From Fremontodendron californicum (lineage: Eukaryota; Streptophyta; Magnoliopsida; Malvales; Malvaceae), in the NCBI GenBank assembly GCA_030761205.1, contig JAULJL010000002.1:20811010-20875009 (forward strand): a stretch of 64,000 nucleotides of DNA. Reading direction: 5' to 3'. A program made the translations under genes and the position numbers. Below the pieces are notes generated by a model that was not told the DNA's origin, did not search any database, and saw nothing but the letters and a program-made list of their open reading frames with translations. Shown here piece by piece: positions 54,811 through 64,000 of the stretch. Numbering within the stretch: the first letter of the stretch is position 1; every line of letters starts with the position of its first letter.

Positions 54811-56602
54811 AGCCAATAAGAAGTATGGCTTCTAAGAGGAGAGTCGCTGCAAGGTTTGGACCTCATCGGCCACCCCGAAAGTGATCCACCTCCCATCAGA
54901 GGAAGAGAAGTGGACATCCCTTCTAACTTAAGGCTTTCACTCCTAAGGACTTACTACAGGACGTATGTGTCCCCAATGTACGCCCTCCTTAAAGGAGCAA
55001 AGAGTGAGCAACGATCTCGACCAACTAAGGAACGATGTCCATAACTTAACAAGAAATAGTGAAGGATCTAGCTTATAAAAATCCCCCAATCAAGAAAAAC
55101 ACTCATGTTGTAAATGACATAAGAAAGGAGAGCGCGACAGATAAGGCTTAGGAACCTGAGAACACTTCCACCATGGAAACATCACCAAGTACCTCGCTTA
55201 TCCCCTCTAAGCTCCCTATGTCTAGTAAAGAGGCAAGCCAAGTAGACATGAAAGAAGGACCAACACGCTCATACCTCCAAGGCTCACACACCACGGAGCT
55301 TAAACCAGTGCTCAAAAATTTCCTCACTCACATCATCAAAGAGGACTTAAGGAGAAAAGAAGTTCGGACGATTCCACTAAGATGAAAGAGATCGGGGATG
55401 ATTTGTGAAGAGGCAAGTCCTACTTAAATGCAAGCACAACATCCAACAACTCTTACATCGAGAAACAAAGGGAGTCGCTAAAAAATGAAGGACAAAAGGC
55501 ATGAGACTTTAGCTGGACATCAAGTGGCACATCTCTTCTCACACCCATAAAGGTGTCATCGCCTAGTAATTCACATAATCACGCTTGAGCCAACTCCAAG
55601 CAATCTGAGCACATCAAACAAGAGGGAACAAGTTGGCACTTAAAAAAACTTCCTCGCCAACATCAAGCAATGAAAAATGATGCCGTGGTCTGGCCCAAGT
55701 CATTTGAAAGCTTACTACAAGAAATCCATCGCAAAACTAAAAGCTGGAAGAAAAGAGTACTCTAGCCACATTGAAAGAGGTCGGAAAAGATTTGAAACTG
55801 ATGATACATGGATGTACGATTACACTTCGGATACAAAGATATCATCAGACCAATCAGTACTGCCAATGCAACTCCTTTGATGAGGAAAACAAGCGGATGC
55901 TTAAGGAAGAAGGTGGAAAATCGCATCTAAAGCCACAACACACCACGAACCCAAGAGAAAGGTTGAGTGCAAAAAGGGACATCGAATAGCTTAAGTTGAA
56001 GTTAAGCGAATAAACCAAAGCCAACTTGAAATAGAGGCTTCATACGCAAATGAAGCTCGCTGACTTCGGTAGAACGACTGAAAGACATGAGAGCAAGATG
56101 GAAGTTAAAAAAAAAGAGAAAACTGATGAGCGCATCACTTTTCAATCTTGGGACACTAAGGAATTCTCTCTTCACTCAATAAAGTGACATTGCCATCTCA
56201 AGACATCGAGCTACCAAACTTGGTAACAACGAACTGGAGAACGGAAAGCAAAGAGCCACCACGCCAATCTAAAATGAAAAATTAAGACAAATCAGATCAC
56301 TAGTGGCACATGACTACAAGATGCACGTCCGAAACCATTATAGAAGAAAAACTTACTAAGTGTTGCTGAAAAGCGTCACAAATGGCCACTAAGAGCGTGT
56401 TAAAGCTAGCAACAATCTGTCAAGGATAAGTGAAAGTTGATAACATGGGTTCTGGACCAAGTAAGAAGAATGGAGAAAATCCACAACATCTCCACGTTCT
56501 CTTGTCCGAAAAACACATGGAATGCAAAGTTAAAAGCATGAGAAAGACACCACAGGGGGTTGTGAATGCAAAGAAAAGAAACAAGCTTCCAAAGCACACT
56601 CA
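54811..56602 (+). pseudogene. Degenerate interior of element H
   Basis: There is an ATG shortly after the PBS (ATGGCTTCTAAGAGG at 54824) and scattered short frames. One gives a Leu-rich, coil-like stretch (NDLDQLRNDVHNLTRN near 55000-55060). Further on only broken pieces rich in Lys, Glu and Ser are visible, with stops in all frames. I recognise no Gag capsid, protease, RT or integrase. It may be a decayed gag-like region of a non-autonomous element, or a once-coding region beyond recognition. Confidence 0.4.
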
Positions 56603-56910
56603 AAGTGATCAAGTCAAATTTCCAAGGTGCATCCTAAGTGCCCCTAAGTGAATCCAAGTGCTCTCCAAGTGATCAAGTCGAATTTCCAAGGTGCATCCTA
56701 AGTGCCCCTAAGTGATCCCAAGTGTTCTCCAAGTGATCAAGTCGAATTTCCAAGGTGTATCCTAAGTGCCCCTAAGTGATCCCAAGTGTTCCCCAAGTGA
56801 TCAAGTCGAATTTCCAAGGTGCATCCTAAGTGCCCCTAAGTGATCCCAAGTGTTCCCCAAGTAATCAACCAAGTTCTGAAGATGCACCCTAAGTGTGATC
56901 CTAAGTGTCC
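56603..56910 (+). repeat. 64-bp tandem repeat in element H
   Basis: Units start AAGTGATCAAGTC at 56603, 56667, 56731 and 56795, exactly 64 apart, with a partial unit from 56859. Each contains TCCAAGGTGCATCCTAAGTG. Copies are nearly identical. Confidence 0.93.
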
Positions 56911-56949
56911 CTAAGATAAGGAGTAGGCGACAACAAGAACATTTAAGAA

Positions 56950-57200
56950 AACTTGGCCAAAAATCTCTAAAACACTTGGGGAGACAAGTTCTAAGGCCAA
57001 AACACTTGGGAAAGCATGGACACAAGTCCAAACAGTTGAGGAAGCGTGGCCTAGGACCAAAATACTTGGGAAGACATGTCTGAAAATCAAAACACTTTGG
57101 GAAAGCATGTCCAAAAGTCAAAACACTTGGGAAAGCATGTCCGAAAGTTAAAACACTTGGGAAAGCATGTTCGAAAGTTAAAACACTTTTGAAATCATGT
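56950..57200 (+). repeat. About 30-bp tandem repeat in element H
   Basis: About eight copies of AAAACACTTGGGAAAGCATG plus ten variable bases. Units become more regular toward the right end. Minus-strand translation gives a Cys/Pro/Phe-rich repetitive frame that is an artefact of the repeat. Confidence 0.88.
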
Positions 57201-57558
57201 TAAAACAACAAGGCACTTAAGTAGACCAAACGGCAAACAGAAGAGAACAAGAGCAAATCACTTACTTGGTAACTCGATGCGCACGCCAACCTCCTCCCGA
57301 TGTGAGAAGGTCATCCCCAAAGTCCGAAAAACTCAAGCGAAAAACTCCCTAACATTCAGTCCCCCCTCATCTCCTTGGTAATGCCCTGCACGGACATATC
57401 AATCCAAGGTGCGAGTGATGCCACCTAGGACCATCGGCGATTTGAGAAGGCTATGACTTCATTCACCAACATCCCTAGCAAAACAAGACTTCTATCACCA
57501 TTGCGATAGTCAAGCAAAGGTTAGACAAGTCTCTAACGAAGCAGACACAAGCTCAGAG
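57201..57558 (+). other. Rest of element H interior
   Basis: Non-coding, with no recognisable motif. It ends where the Copia-like LTR starts. Confidence 0.4.
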
Positions 57559-59416
57559 TATTGGGATTCAACCTCATGCTCAAACAATAATCGAATTAAA
57601 TAAGAACATGAACGTAGTAGAATAATAAACAAAGAGATAGCCGAATCTAACAGGATCATGCTTGTAAAATTTTAATGCGATCTTGTAATTATAAAGAATA
57701 CATATGATTAAGATTCATACCTTAACTCAAATATTTAGTAATCTTGAGTTCCAAATAGCCCATTCAATCCTGAACATCAAGCAGTCAATCCGAGACTTCA
57801 AGCCACACAAGTATCTGGACTTTAACGGTGATCCACACAAGATAATCAAGAGAACCTTCATAAGGTAGGAATGGAGTCCTGCCAAAAACCATGCCAGTGG
57901 TTTAGGTTTCAAGAAACCTCTCCCCATCTAAACATCCATGGCCGAATGCTTCATAAACATCAAGAATGAAGAAAATGCTTTTCTACATTCCACAGGGTTT
58001 GGTGCGCCAACCAAGAATAAAGATCTTGATCTTTTTTCTTTTTCGCAGGGTTTGGAGCATTAACCAAAGGCAAGATCTTGATCTTCTTCTTCTTGATTTA
58101 AGCCTTTGCTATCTTAAGAGAAACCTTTTCTCTCTAGCAATCCATAAAGAGACAAGAAGAAAAAAGAAAATCAAGATGCCAATACACAAGGCACATCTCA
58201 TGTGCCGCAAGCCATTAGAAATTCGGCCAAGCTATCATGTTGTTTATATAGGGGGTGGCAACACTCCAAGGTTTGGACTAAGTGCTATAACATAACTCAT
58301 GTATTTGCTCTTAAGTCCTTCCACTTAATTAAACTATTTAATTAAGTCCTTATTGATTAAATTCTCAATTTAATTAATTAGGCTCATTCCATTTTAATCT
58401 CTTAATTCACCTTTATGTGTGTGACCCATTAGGCTTACAATATGTTAGCAATGAATACAATTAATCTAATTAATTTACATTCAAAGATCATGAGCGGACT
58501 CTAGCAAGCCATCATGACTATCCAAATACTAGAGAGTCAAGTTAGTCTCGACATAACCTTTCGTGTTCAGTTTATCAGTGTAATTCGATCCTTTCACCAA
58601 ATATCCCGGAAAGACCATGAGCATGGTGCAGTGTCTTCTCATGTTCAATCCATATTAGTTCTTGCAACTATTGGTTAACTTTGTGAACTTAGAGAAACTA
58701 TTTTTCCTAAATTCATCATACTCTGGCTAGAGATTCCATCAAGTTAACTTAAGCCAAGAATAGATGAGATATGTTTTCGATGTCACTTGGAGTGGTGAAT
58801 CCTCTCTGGATCAGTTATCCATCTTTGTATGGTTCATGTCATAACCAAAACCACCTTACCTTAAGCATCCTTTTGTTTGGGACCCGTTCGTGATGGAATG
58901 AAAGTATGACACTCCCCATACAAGATGACCTAGTATCACAAGTCAGAGGACTACTTACACGACTGACACGTGAGAACGTTTTCATAGACACTTGAGTGAC
59001 AATTCCAAATAGAGTTCTCACAGCGGGTCATGTTCAGTGAACTTGTTCAATAGACAAGCACCTACATGTTATCCTAAAGTATCTCTTATACTTCAACATG
59101 GTAGATCAGTTGCTTACTAAGTAAGTAGGCTTAACATGTACCAGTCTTTGAGCGTTTCCAATGCCCCATCTTGGCAATACGATGACCAGGAACCATTTTA
59201 GGAACATGGCTTTGATGCATAAAGATCTCACAATTATATATAATTCCTTTGCAAGGCCATTATGTTTCATGGGCTTCACTTGATTAGTACTTAATAACTT
59301 CTTATCATCATATTAACATTAAGGAAAACCTTGTACTACTAAGATATATTGATAGGTTTGCATTATTGGTAACTTATGCCTAACCAAATGGATTGGCTCT
59401 AGGGCATATACCAACA
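57559..59416 (-). repeat. 3' LTR of a minus-strand Copia-like element (I)
   Basis: On the plus strand it runs TATTGGGATTC (a mutated TGTTGGGATTC) to CATATACCAACA. On the minus strand the start TGTTGGTATATGCCCTAGAG is preceded by GTGCAAGTGGGAGAT, the PPT pattern of many plant Copia elements. It is a relative of the solo LTR at 42610-44428, in opposite orientation. Confidence 0.85.
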
Positions 59417-61039
59417 ATCTCCCACTTGCACGAAGCCAATCGCTAATGCATTCAATTCCGAACTCTTTTGATTCGCAATTGTGTCTTTACTAGGACATTG
59501 CTTCAGTACTTTATTGTGAGAATATGCTTCGGTCATATACTTTGGATAACCTTTATTATCATAGTCACAATACATCTCTGGATCACAATGAAACCCGATT
59601 CCTTATGGCTCATGTTGTTACTTTAACAACTAGGAATCTTTTAATTAGCCCAGTGAGCTATGATCCAAATTCACATTCTTGTAGCCGTAAACAAAAGGTT
59701 TGTATTCAGACTTAGAATATAAATAATTCATTCCTCTCTAAATTTGGAACGTTTCCAAATGACTGAATTTGTTTACATCATGGCCTTAAGTCACTTGTTG
59801 GATTCTCTCTATGTTAAACTCATTTAACATTTAACCCAATCGCTTGTTGCTAAATCTGTTAGATCTTAGCATTACTGTAGATTTACCTTTTAATCATCAA
59901 TGTATCTGATATAAATTGTTCAATGAGTAATTCTCATTACTCCCACTAAATCTTAGGTGTGCACAAAAGATATCTCATCCATTTGATAAATTCAACTCCT
60001 GAATGTCATTATCAAAACTGGATATCTCAATCCATTGTCTAACAATGTTCTATTAAGTAGACTCGTCTCTTATGAGTTATGCATCACAATGCATCCTACT
60101 TAATCTTTATGTTTAGTAGACTCATCACGTATGAGTAATGCATCATAATGCATCCTACTAAATCTTTGTGCCTTTATGCATCCTATGCATAATTTCGAAT
60201 TTCTACTTATGACCCTTAACTTTTAAATGTCATAATGCTCCCACTATGTTCTATTTGTGTAGAAACATTCGAAGTAAACTCATTTACTTTCCTATGGGAT
60301 GGAAATTCAAATATCTTTTGAATGCACATTTGTAATTATAAAACCAAACATCTCATATCCCGTATGAATGCTTGTTTTCTAGGTTAGTGTCTCGGCAATC
60401 TTGGCTATTTGGAGCATCATGGACCTTTTTATGTCATTACATAGTGATGTCCATCCAATTCATCTGATATGAATTCTATTAGATAATCAATCAATTTAGT
60501 TTCAAGCCATTCCTCATTTAGATCATATCTTAAAAAGAATGCTCTTTAACTAAATTAGTTTCATAATCTCATTATGAAATTTTTGAGCCAAAGCTCATCT
60601 AGTTGTTAAGTTTTGTATAAGATTTCCTTTGATTCATAATCAAAGAAACTACTAGTTTTTATATAATTTAGTCTTATACTTTTGACTTTAACAACCTTTG
60701 ATTATCTTTTATGCAAGTTTCTAGCTTATTATGAGCGTAATAAGACCATAATATGGAACAAATTCCATATTACCTTTCGGTTCATTCTAGGATGAATGGA
60801 CATGCAACTAATGCTAGCATAACCGAAATATCAATGATAATGTTTCTAAAACATTCATCATGAATAGGTTGGCAAGCTTATCAAGTATCAACTAGGGTTG
60901 CCACCTCCTTAGTCTTATTCTTTTTCACTTGTCCTTGCTATTAGTTCCATCAATATGTCATACATATCTTTGAACCAATCTTATAGGTATCATATACCTA
61001 AAGGTAGTGAAAACAAACTCATAATAACCATGAAGTAAA

Positions 61040-61140
61040 ACTTCTCAAGTTTCACTTCCCTCCAAGTATTGAATATACTTCTTGCATTTAAGCCTCCAAT
61101 GCCTTGCATTGCCACAATGATGGTATGTCCCTTTAACAAT
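61040..61140 (-). pseudogene. Copia Gag zinc-knuckle remnant
   Basis: Minus-strand translation gives KGTYHHCGNARHWRLKCKKY, a CCHC knuckle (C-x2-C-x4-H-x4-C) with the first Cys changed to Tyr, followed by QYLE as in Copia Gag proteins. A stop follows within ten codons. It orients the element and shows decay. Confidence 0.6.
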
Positions 61141-62849
61141 ATCAATTTCTTTCTTCCTCTCATCATCCTAACTTTGAGGAACGTTTCTTCGGTTACTTTC
61201 CCTTGGTGAAAGTAACAAAGTGGATGATCTTCTAGTCTAGTGAGCACATTTAGCAACACCTATCATTTCATGTTGTAATACAACACGAATTGCAAATTGC
61301 TCTTAAAAAATGAAGAAAGAACTAAGTCTGTACTTAGATTATGAACCATAAATCAACCAAGTTCCTAAAACCTGTCGATTCATCCATTAGCACATGATGC
61401 CTCATAGGCTACCTTCTAACATCTTTCATTGGAACAATTCCTTGAGATTTTGAACTTCTCATTGCTAAGTACCTCATGGATCACTAAGGACATAGTCATT
61501 CATTTGATATCCATCGCAATCTTTATTGTGCAATTGATTAATATAAATCTGTTTTATAGTTTACATCAAGTATGCAATCAAGTGACTCATTAACCTGCAA
61601 TGACGATTTATGTCCTATATAAACCAATGCATATAATTGTCGTTATGTAAATTGCAATCATTAAAAGTAGGTTTTAGAGTTTAAATGATTGTTCTCACTA
61701 TTATATCAACATAGTAGCCCTCCTCCACTATTCGAGAAATTTAACTTTTAAACTTCTTAGTGAGCAATGACCCATTTCATCCCACCATGACCTTGAGTGG
61801 CTCAACAAGCCATGTTGAAAATAATTGAGTAGGTATCTTTGCTTACCAATTGCATCTCTATGCAACTCCTTGATCAGTTAGGTGACAACACTTTGCCTAA
61901 GCACATCATATGTACTTTGCCTAACTTTGCCTCTAAATGTCATGCGATCAAGTTTTAAAGCATCCGGATAACATAACATTTAGTTGAGTAAGACCCACCA
62001 TCATTAACTCAAACATATTCGTACAGTAGTTTGACCTTGAGTGACTCAACAAGCCTCCTACTGGAATAACTCTGGTTATCTTGTTAAGATGGTGGAAGGC
62101 AACTTATCTTGCTTAACATGGATTCAATATAATTTAATGAGGGATTTCTTTATTTTATTGATTAGGTCTCATTGCTTTTCTCTATTGATTGACATGCGTA
62201 GCATTTATTCAAATATATATCACATATATAAATTTAAAAAATAAATCTATCTCATGCAATCTACTAGGATGATTATGTACTTTACTATTTGGTCAAATTC
62301 CTAGGGATACCATACAAAGTCTTCATAAGTCTTGATGGTGATCTCCTTGGTCCTTCTTATTGGCGCCTTGTCTCATTACATTTGGGAATTACATAAATTC
62401 TAATCTTAGCCTAAATCTAAATCTACAAGCCAATATAACATTTACATATCTTTGGTAGAAACTCGAGTTACATTCGATGGGGGTTAGGTGAGAAGAGAAT
62501 TTACACCCTAGAAATGAATAAGAGAAGGTAGGGTTCGCATACCCTTTTATAAAAATACCAAAAAGAAAATTTAACCATCTATGACCTTAGTCTAAGGTCT
62601 AAGTCCATAACCATCCTCGTGATTTCATAATCACATCATAAAGCATAAAAATATATGCATACATATTTAATAACTCTTAGTAATCTTATGTGTTATTTAA
62701 GGAAAGTAACATCAAACTCATTTAAATGTACTTGGCTTAAATCATCTAGCAATTTCAATTTTAATTCAATTTACTTGAGTCTTAATCCAATTAGGATTTT
62801 TTGAATTAAAATCTTCCATCCAATTAAACAATTTAATTAGATTTCCTAA

Positions 62850-63030
62850 CACCTTAGGAAGTCCAAGTTTGAGAAGGAAAACAATTTCTACAAGGAAAGT
62901 TTTATATTCTCTCCTAACTTTTAGGAGTCCTTGTCTAACTTGGAAAAAACTTCCACAAGGATAGCTTAGGTGCACTCCTAACTCTTAGGAACCCAATCTT
63001 GACTAGGAAATAATTTCCACAAGTCCAAAT
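62850..63030 (+). repeat. Diverged tandem repeat, about 65-75 bp, three units
   Basis: Three similar segments each run 'TTAGGAxxCC...TTGxxxAGGAAA..A.TTxCACAAGG', near 62860, 62925 and 62985. Identity is low, so confidence is limited. Confidence 0.45.
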
Positions 63031-63432
63031 TTCAAAGAATCAAGAATTTCCAAAAATACAAGGTGATGCCCTAGCACACAACTTTGTGTGTAGCTGCCTC
63101 CCACTTTTAGTAAGTTACTTTGCTGCAATCGGCAGCCCTTGTTTGGGCAACATTTGCCTCAAACAGCCGCCTATTATGATGGCTAATGTGGTGAAAAATT
63201 CACACACACTTCATCTTTTGATTTTCAGCCAATTATACCTAAAATTCAAGAATGAAATTCAAGAACTCAAGGCTGCCCAGAAAATTCCAGCAACCATGCA
63301 AATTGTTTGTACAACTTTGAGAGGCAGTTTCAGCAATCAGATAAAATCAAAAAATTCACCAAAAATTACAACATCAAGATTGAGATGTTTCGGACTTATC
63401 CTCAAATTTTCAGAATTTTTGGACACTTCTAA

Positions 63433-63536
63433 CCAGAATATGAACCATAAAAGAAAATACCTATTAAACCGATCACAGGAATACCAGTTACCGTACCTAT
63501 TATCCAAAGAGGAATCCTTCCAGTAGTATCGGCCAT
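63433..63536 (-). pseudogene. psbJ: psbJ fragment (photosystem II protein J), 3' end lost
   Basis: It starts MADTTGRIPLWIIGTV and runs to IGIFFYGSYSG (about 34 of 40 codons), then joins unrelated sequence where a TAG appears at once. In plastids PsbJ is a single-helix subunit of photosystem II near cytochrome b559. Codon 20 reads Pro (CCT), a site edited to Leu in some plastid transcripts, so the copy came from DNA rather than edited RNA, if editing applies in this species. It is not expected to be functional in the nucleus. Confidence 0.88.
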
Positions 63537-63692
63537 TTATCCCGCTTCCCTCCACATTTCATCAAGTGGTCATGCTAAAGACATAAACAGTCATAGATAA
63601 TTATGAGATGCAATCCTTCCGAATGGGATAAGAGAATTCCTACTATTATTTAGTATTCTACTACTCTTTTTTTTCTTAATTGAAGAAATAAT
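63433..63692 (-). other. Plastid DNA insertion (psbL end to psbJ)
   Basis: On the minus strand the order is the last codons of psbL (YFFN then TAA, stop at 63676-63678), a spacer of about 140 bases with an AAAAAAAAGAGTAG run, and then psbJ. This is the plastid operon order psbE-psbF-psbL-psbJ. Nuclear flanks on both sides are unrelated to plastid DNA. A nuclear plastid-DNA insertion (NUPT) of about 260 bases. Confidence 0.85.
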
Positions 63693-64000
63693 CAAAACCG
63701 CAACTTACAGCAGGTGTGCAGAAAAAATCCTGCACCATGTTCTTCAAAATTCAAGCACCAAAACCTATTCAAATCAAATCCAAACTTGTTTCTTTTAACT
63801 TCTTTGTGTCATGAAATCATATGGAAAGGTTAAACATTGATCAAATCAATTTTAAACATGTTTTAAACAATTTAAAACACCAAAATCAGATTGCATACAG
63901 AAGTTGTCCAGAATTGAAACAAAGCAGAAAATGTTTTTCTTGATGGAACTTTGCTAATCGACACACAATTCAATCCAATTGAATATTACCAAGAATTAAA

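Larger units (their letters stand above)
42496..57558 (+). mobile_element. Element H: LTR retrotransposon without readable pol, interrupted by two later insertions
   Basis: The LTR is inferred as 42496-42609 plus 44429-44829 plus 54513-54790. It begins TGTTAGGGAGG and ends CACCCGCAACA, about 0.79 kb once the Copia solo LTR and element C are removed. A PBS-like site follows, then an interior to 57558, where a Copia-like LTR cuts it. The interior has only short broken frames and two tandem arrays. The element inserted in the LTR of element D; GGTCA precedes it. The matching 3' LTR is not in the window, so the element assignment is an inference. Confidence 0.65.
59417..64000 (-). mobile_element. 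Internal region of Copia-like element I, degenerate, continues past the window
   Basis: It is minus-strand relative to the LTR at 57559. Only a broken Gag zinc knuckle near 61080-61130 is recognisable. There is just about 1.6 kb between that and the 3' LTR, so nearly all of pol is deleted. The remainder (60000-60900, 61300-62800) is AT-rich with stops in all frames. The region beyond about 62500 may be a different sequence; the boundary cannot be set here. Confidence 0.5.

Noticed and set aside
56801..57121. Minus-strand Cys/Pro/Phe-rich frame of 106 codons, like a secreted Cys-rich peptide
   Set aside because: Its periodicity equals the 30-bp DNA repeat; no start context, signal peptide or conservation is evident.
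63337..63555. 72-codon minus-strand frame over the plastid block
   Set aside because: It is a shifted frame of psbJ; the true psbJ frame begins at 63536 and is truncated.
1..64000. tRNA, rRNA or other host RNA genes
   Set aside because: Only the tRNA-complementary PBS sequences were found; no complete tRNA fold or rRNA segment was seen.

Overview
The window is repeat-dense, AT-rich plant nuclear heterochromatin, almost certainly eudicot. It is built nearly entirely of nested LTR retrotransposons with no ordinary host gene in its native place. The plant assignment rests on an Ogre/Tat-type Ty3/gypsy element with LTRs over 5 kb, several Athila-type elements primed by tRNA-Asp, Copia-type LTRs, and a short piece of plastid psbJ/psbL DNA near the right end. 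I do not name a species.

Layout, left to right. (1) 1-3956: 3' part of a diverged Ogre-like LTR whose body lies outside the window. (2) 3957-7277 plus 35705-37012: a minus-strand Athila-like element (B). Its gag/protease/RT are broken and its 5' LTR is split by the next element. (3) 7278-35704: a 28.4-kb composite Ogre-like element. It has a 5' LTR, PBS, ORF1, gag, protease, a probable intron, RT, two RNase H domains, integrase and a repeat-bearing 3' UTR. A truncated LTR then joins directly to a second integrase/3' UTR segment, followed by a full 3' LTR. A solo Athila-type LTR with perfect target duplications sits inside it. (4) 37013-38505: two LTR fragments in head-to-head inverted arrangement. 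(5) 38506-40946: tandem minus-strand Copia-type LTR pieces. (6) 40947-42495: a second minus-strand Athila gag fragment (D). (7) 42496-57558: a plus-strand element (H) lacking a readable pol. Its LTR is split by a Copia solo LTR (42610-44428) and by element C. (8) 44830-54512: element C, a complete plus-strand Athila-like element with matching CACAT target duplications. (9) 57559-64000: 3' LTR and internal part of a minus-strand Copia-like element, with the plastid insertion at 63433-63692.

The most unusual object is element C. Its polyprotein is open for 958 codons (Gag, zinc knuckle, protease), but RT, RNase H and the integrase core have been removed in frame, so it should depend on a relative for reverse transcription. 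In the position where Athila elements carry an env-like gene it has two further open frames. One encodes a small basic Cys-rich protein. The other is an intronless, motif-complete LONELY GUY (LOG)-type cytokinin riboside monophosphate phosphoribohydrolase. Each is preceded by a consensus-like 3' splice site, and a CAG|GTAA donor lies just before the likely gag start, so both could be made from spliced subgenomic RNAs. The two LTRs differ at about 30 positions in 1.47 kb by eye, so the insertion is fairly young. A retrotransposon carrying an apparently intact cytokinin-activating enzyme is the main candidate for something undescribed here.

All coordinates of degenerate elements are approximate unless a terminal dinucleotide, TSD, PBS or reading frame is cited. 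Family names come from motif recognition, not database searches.
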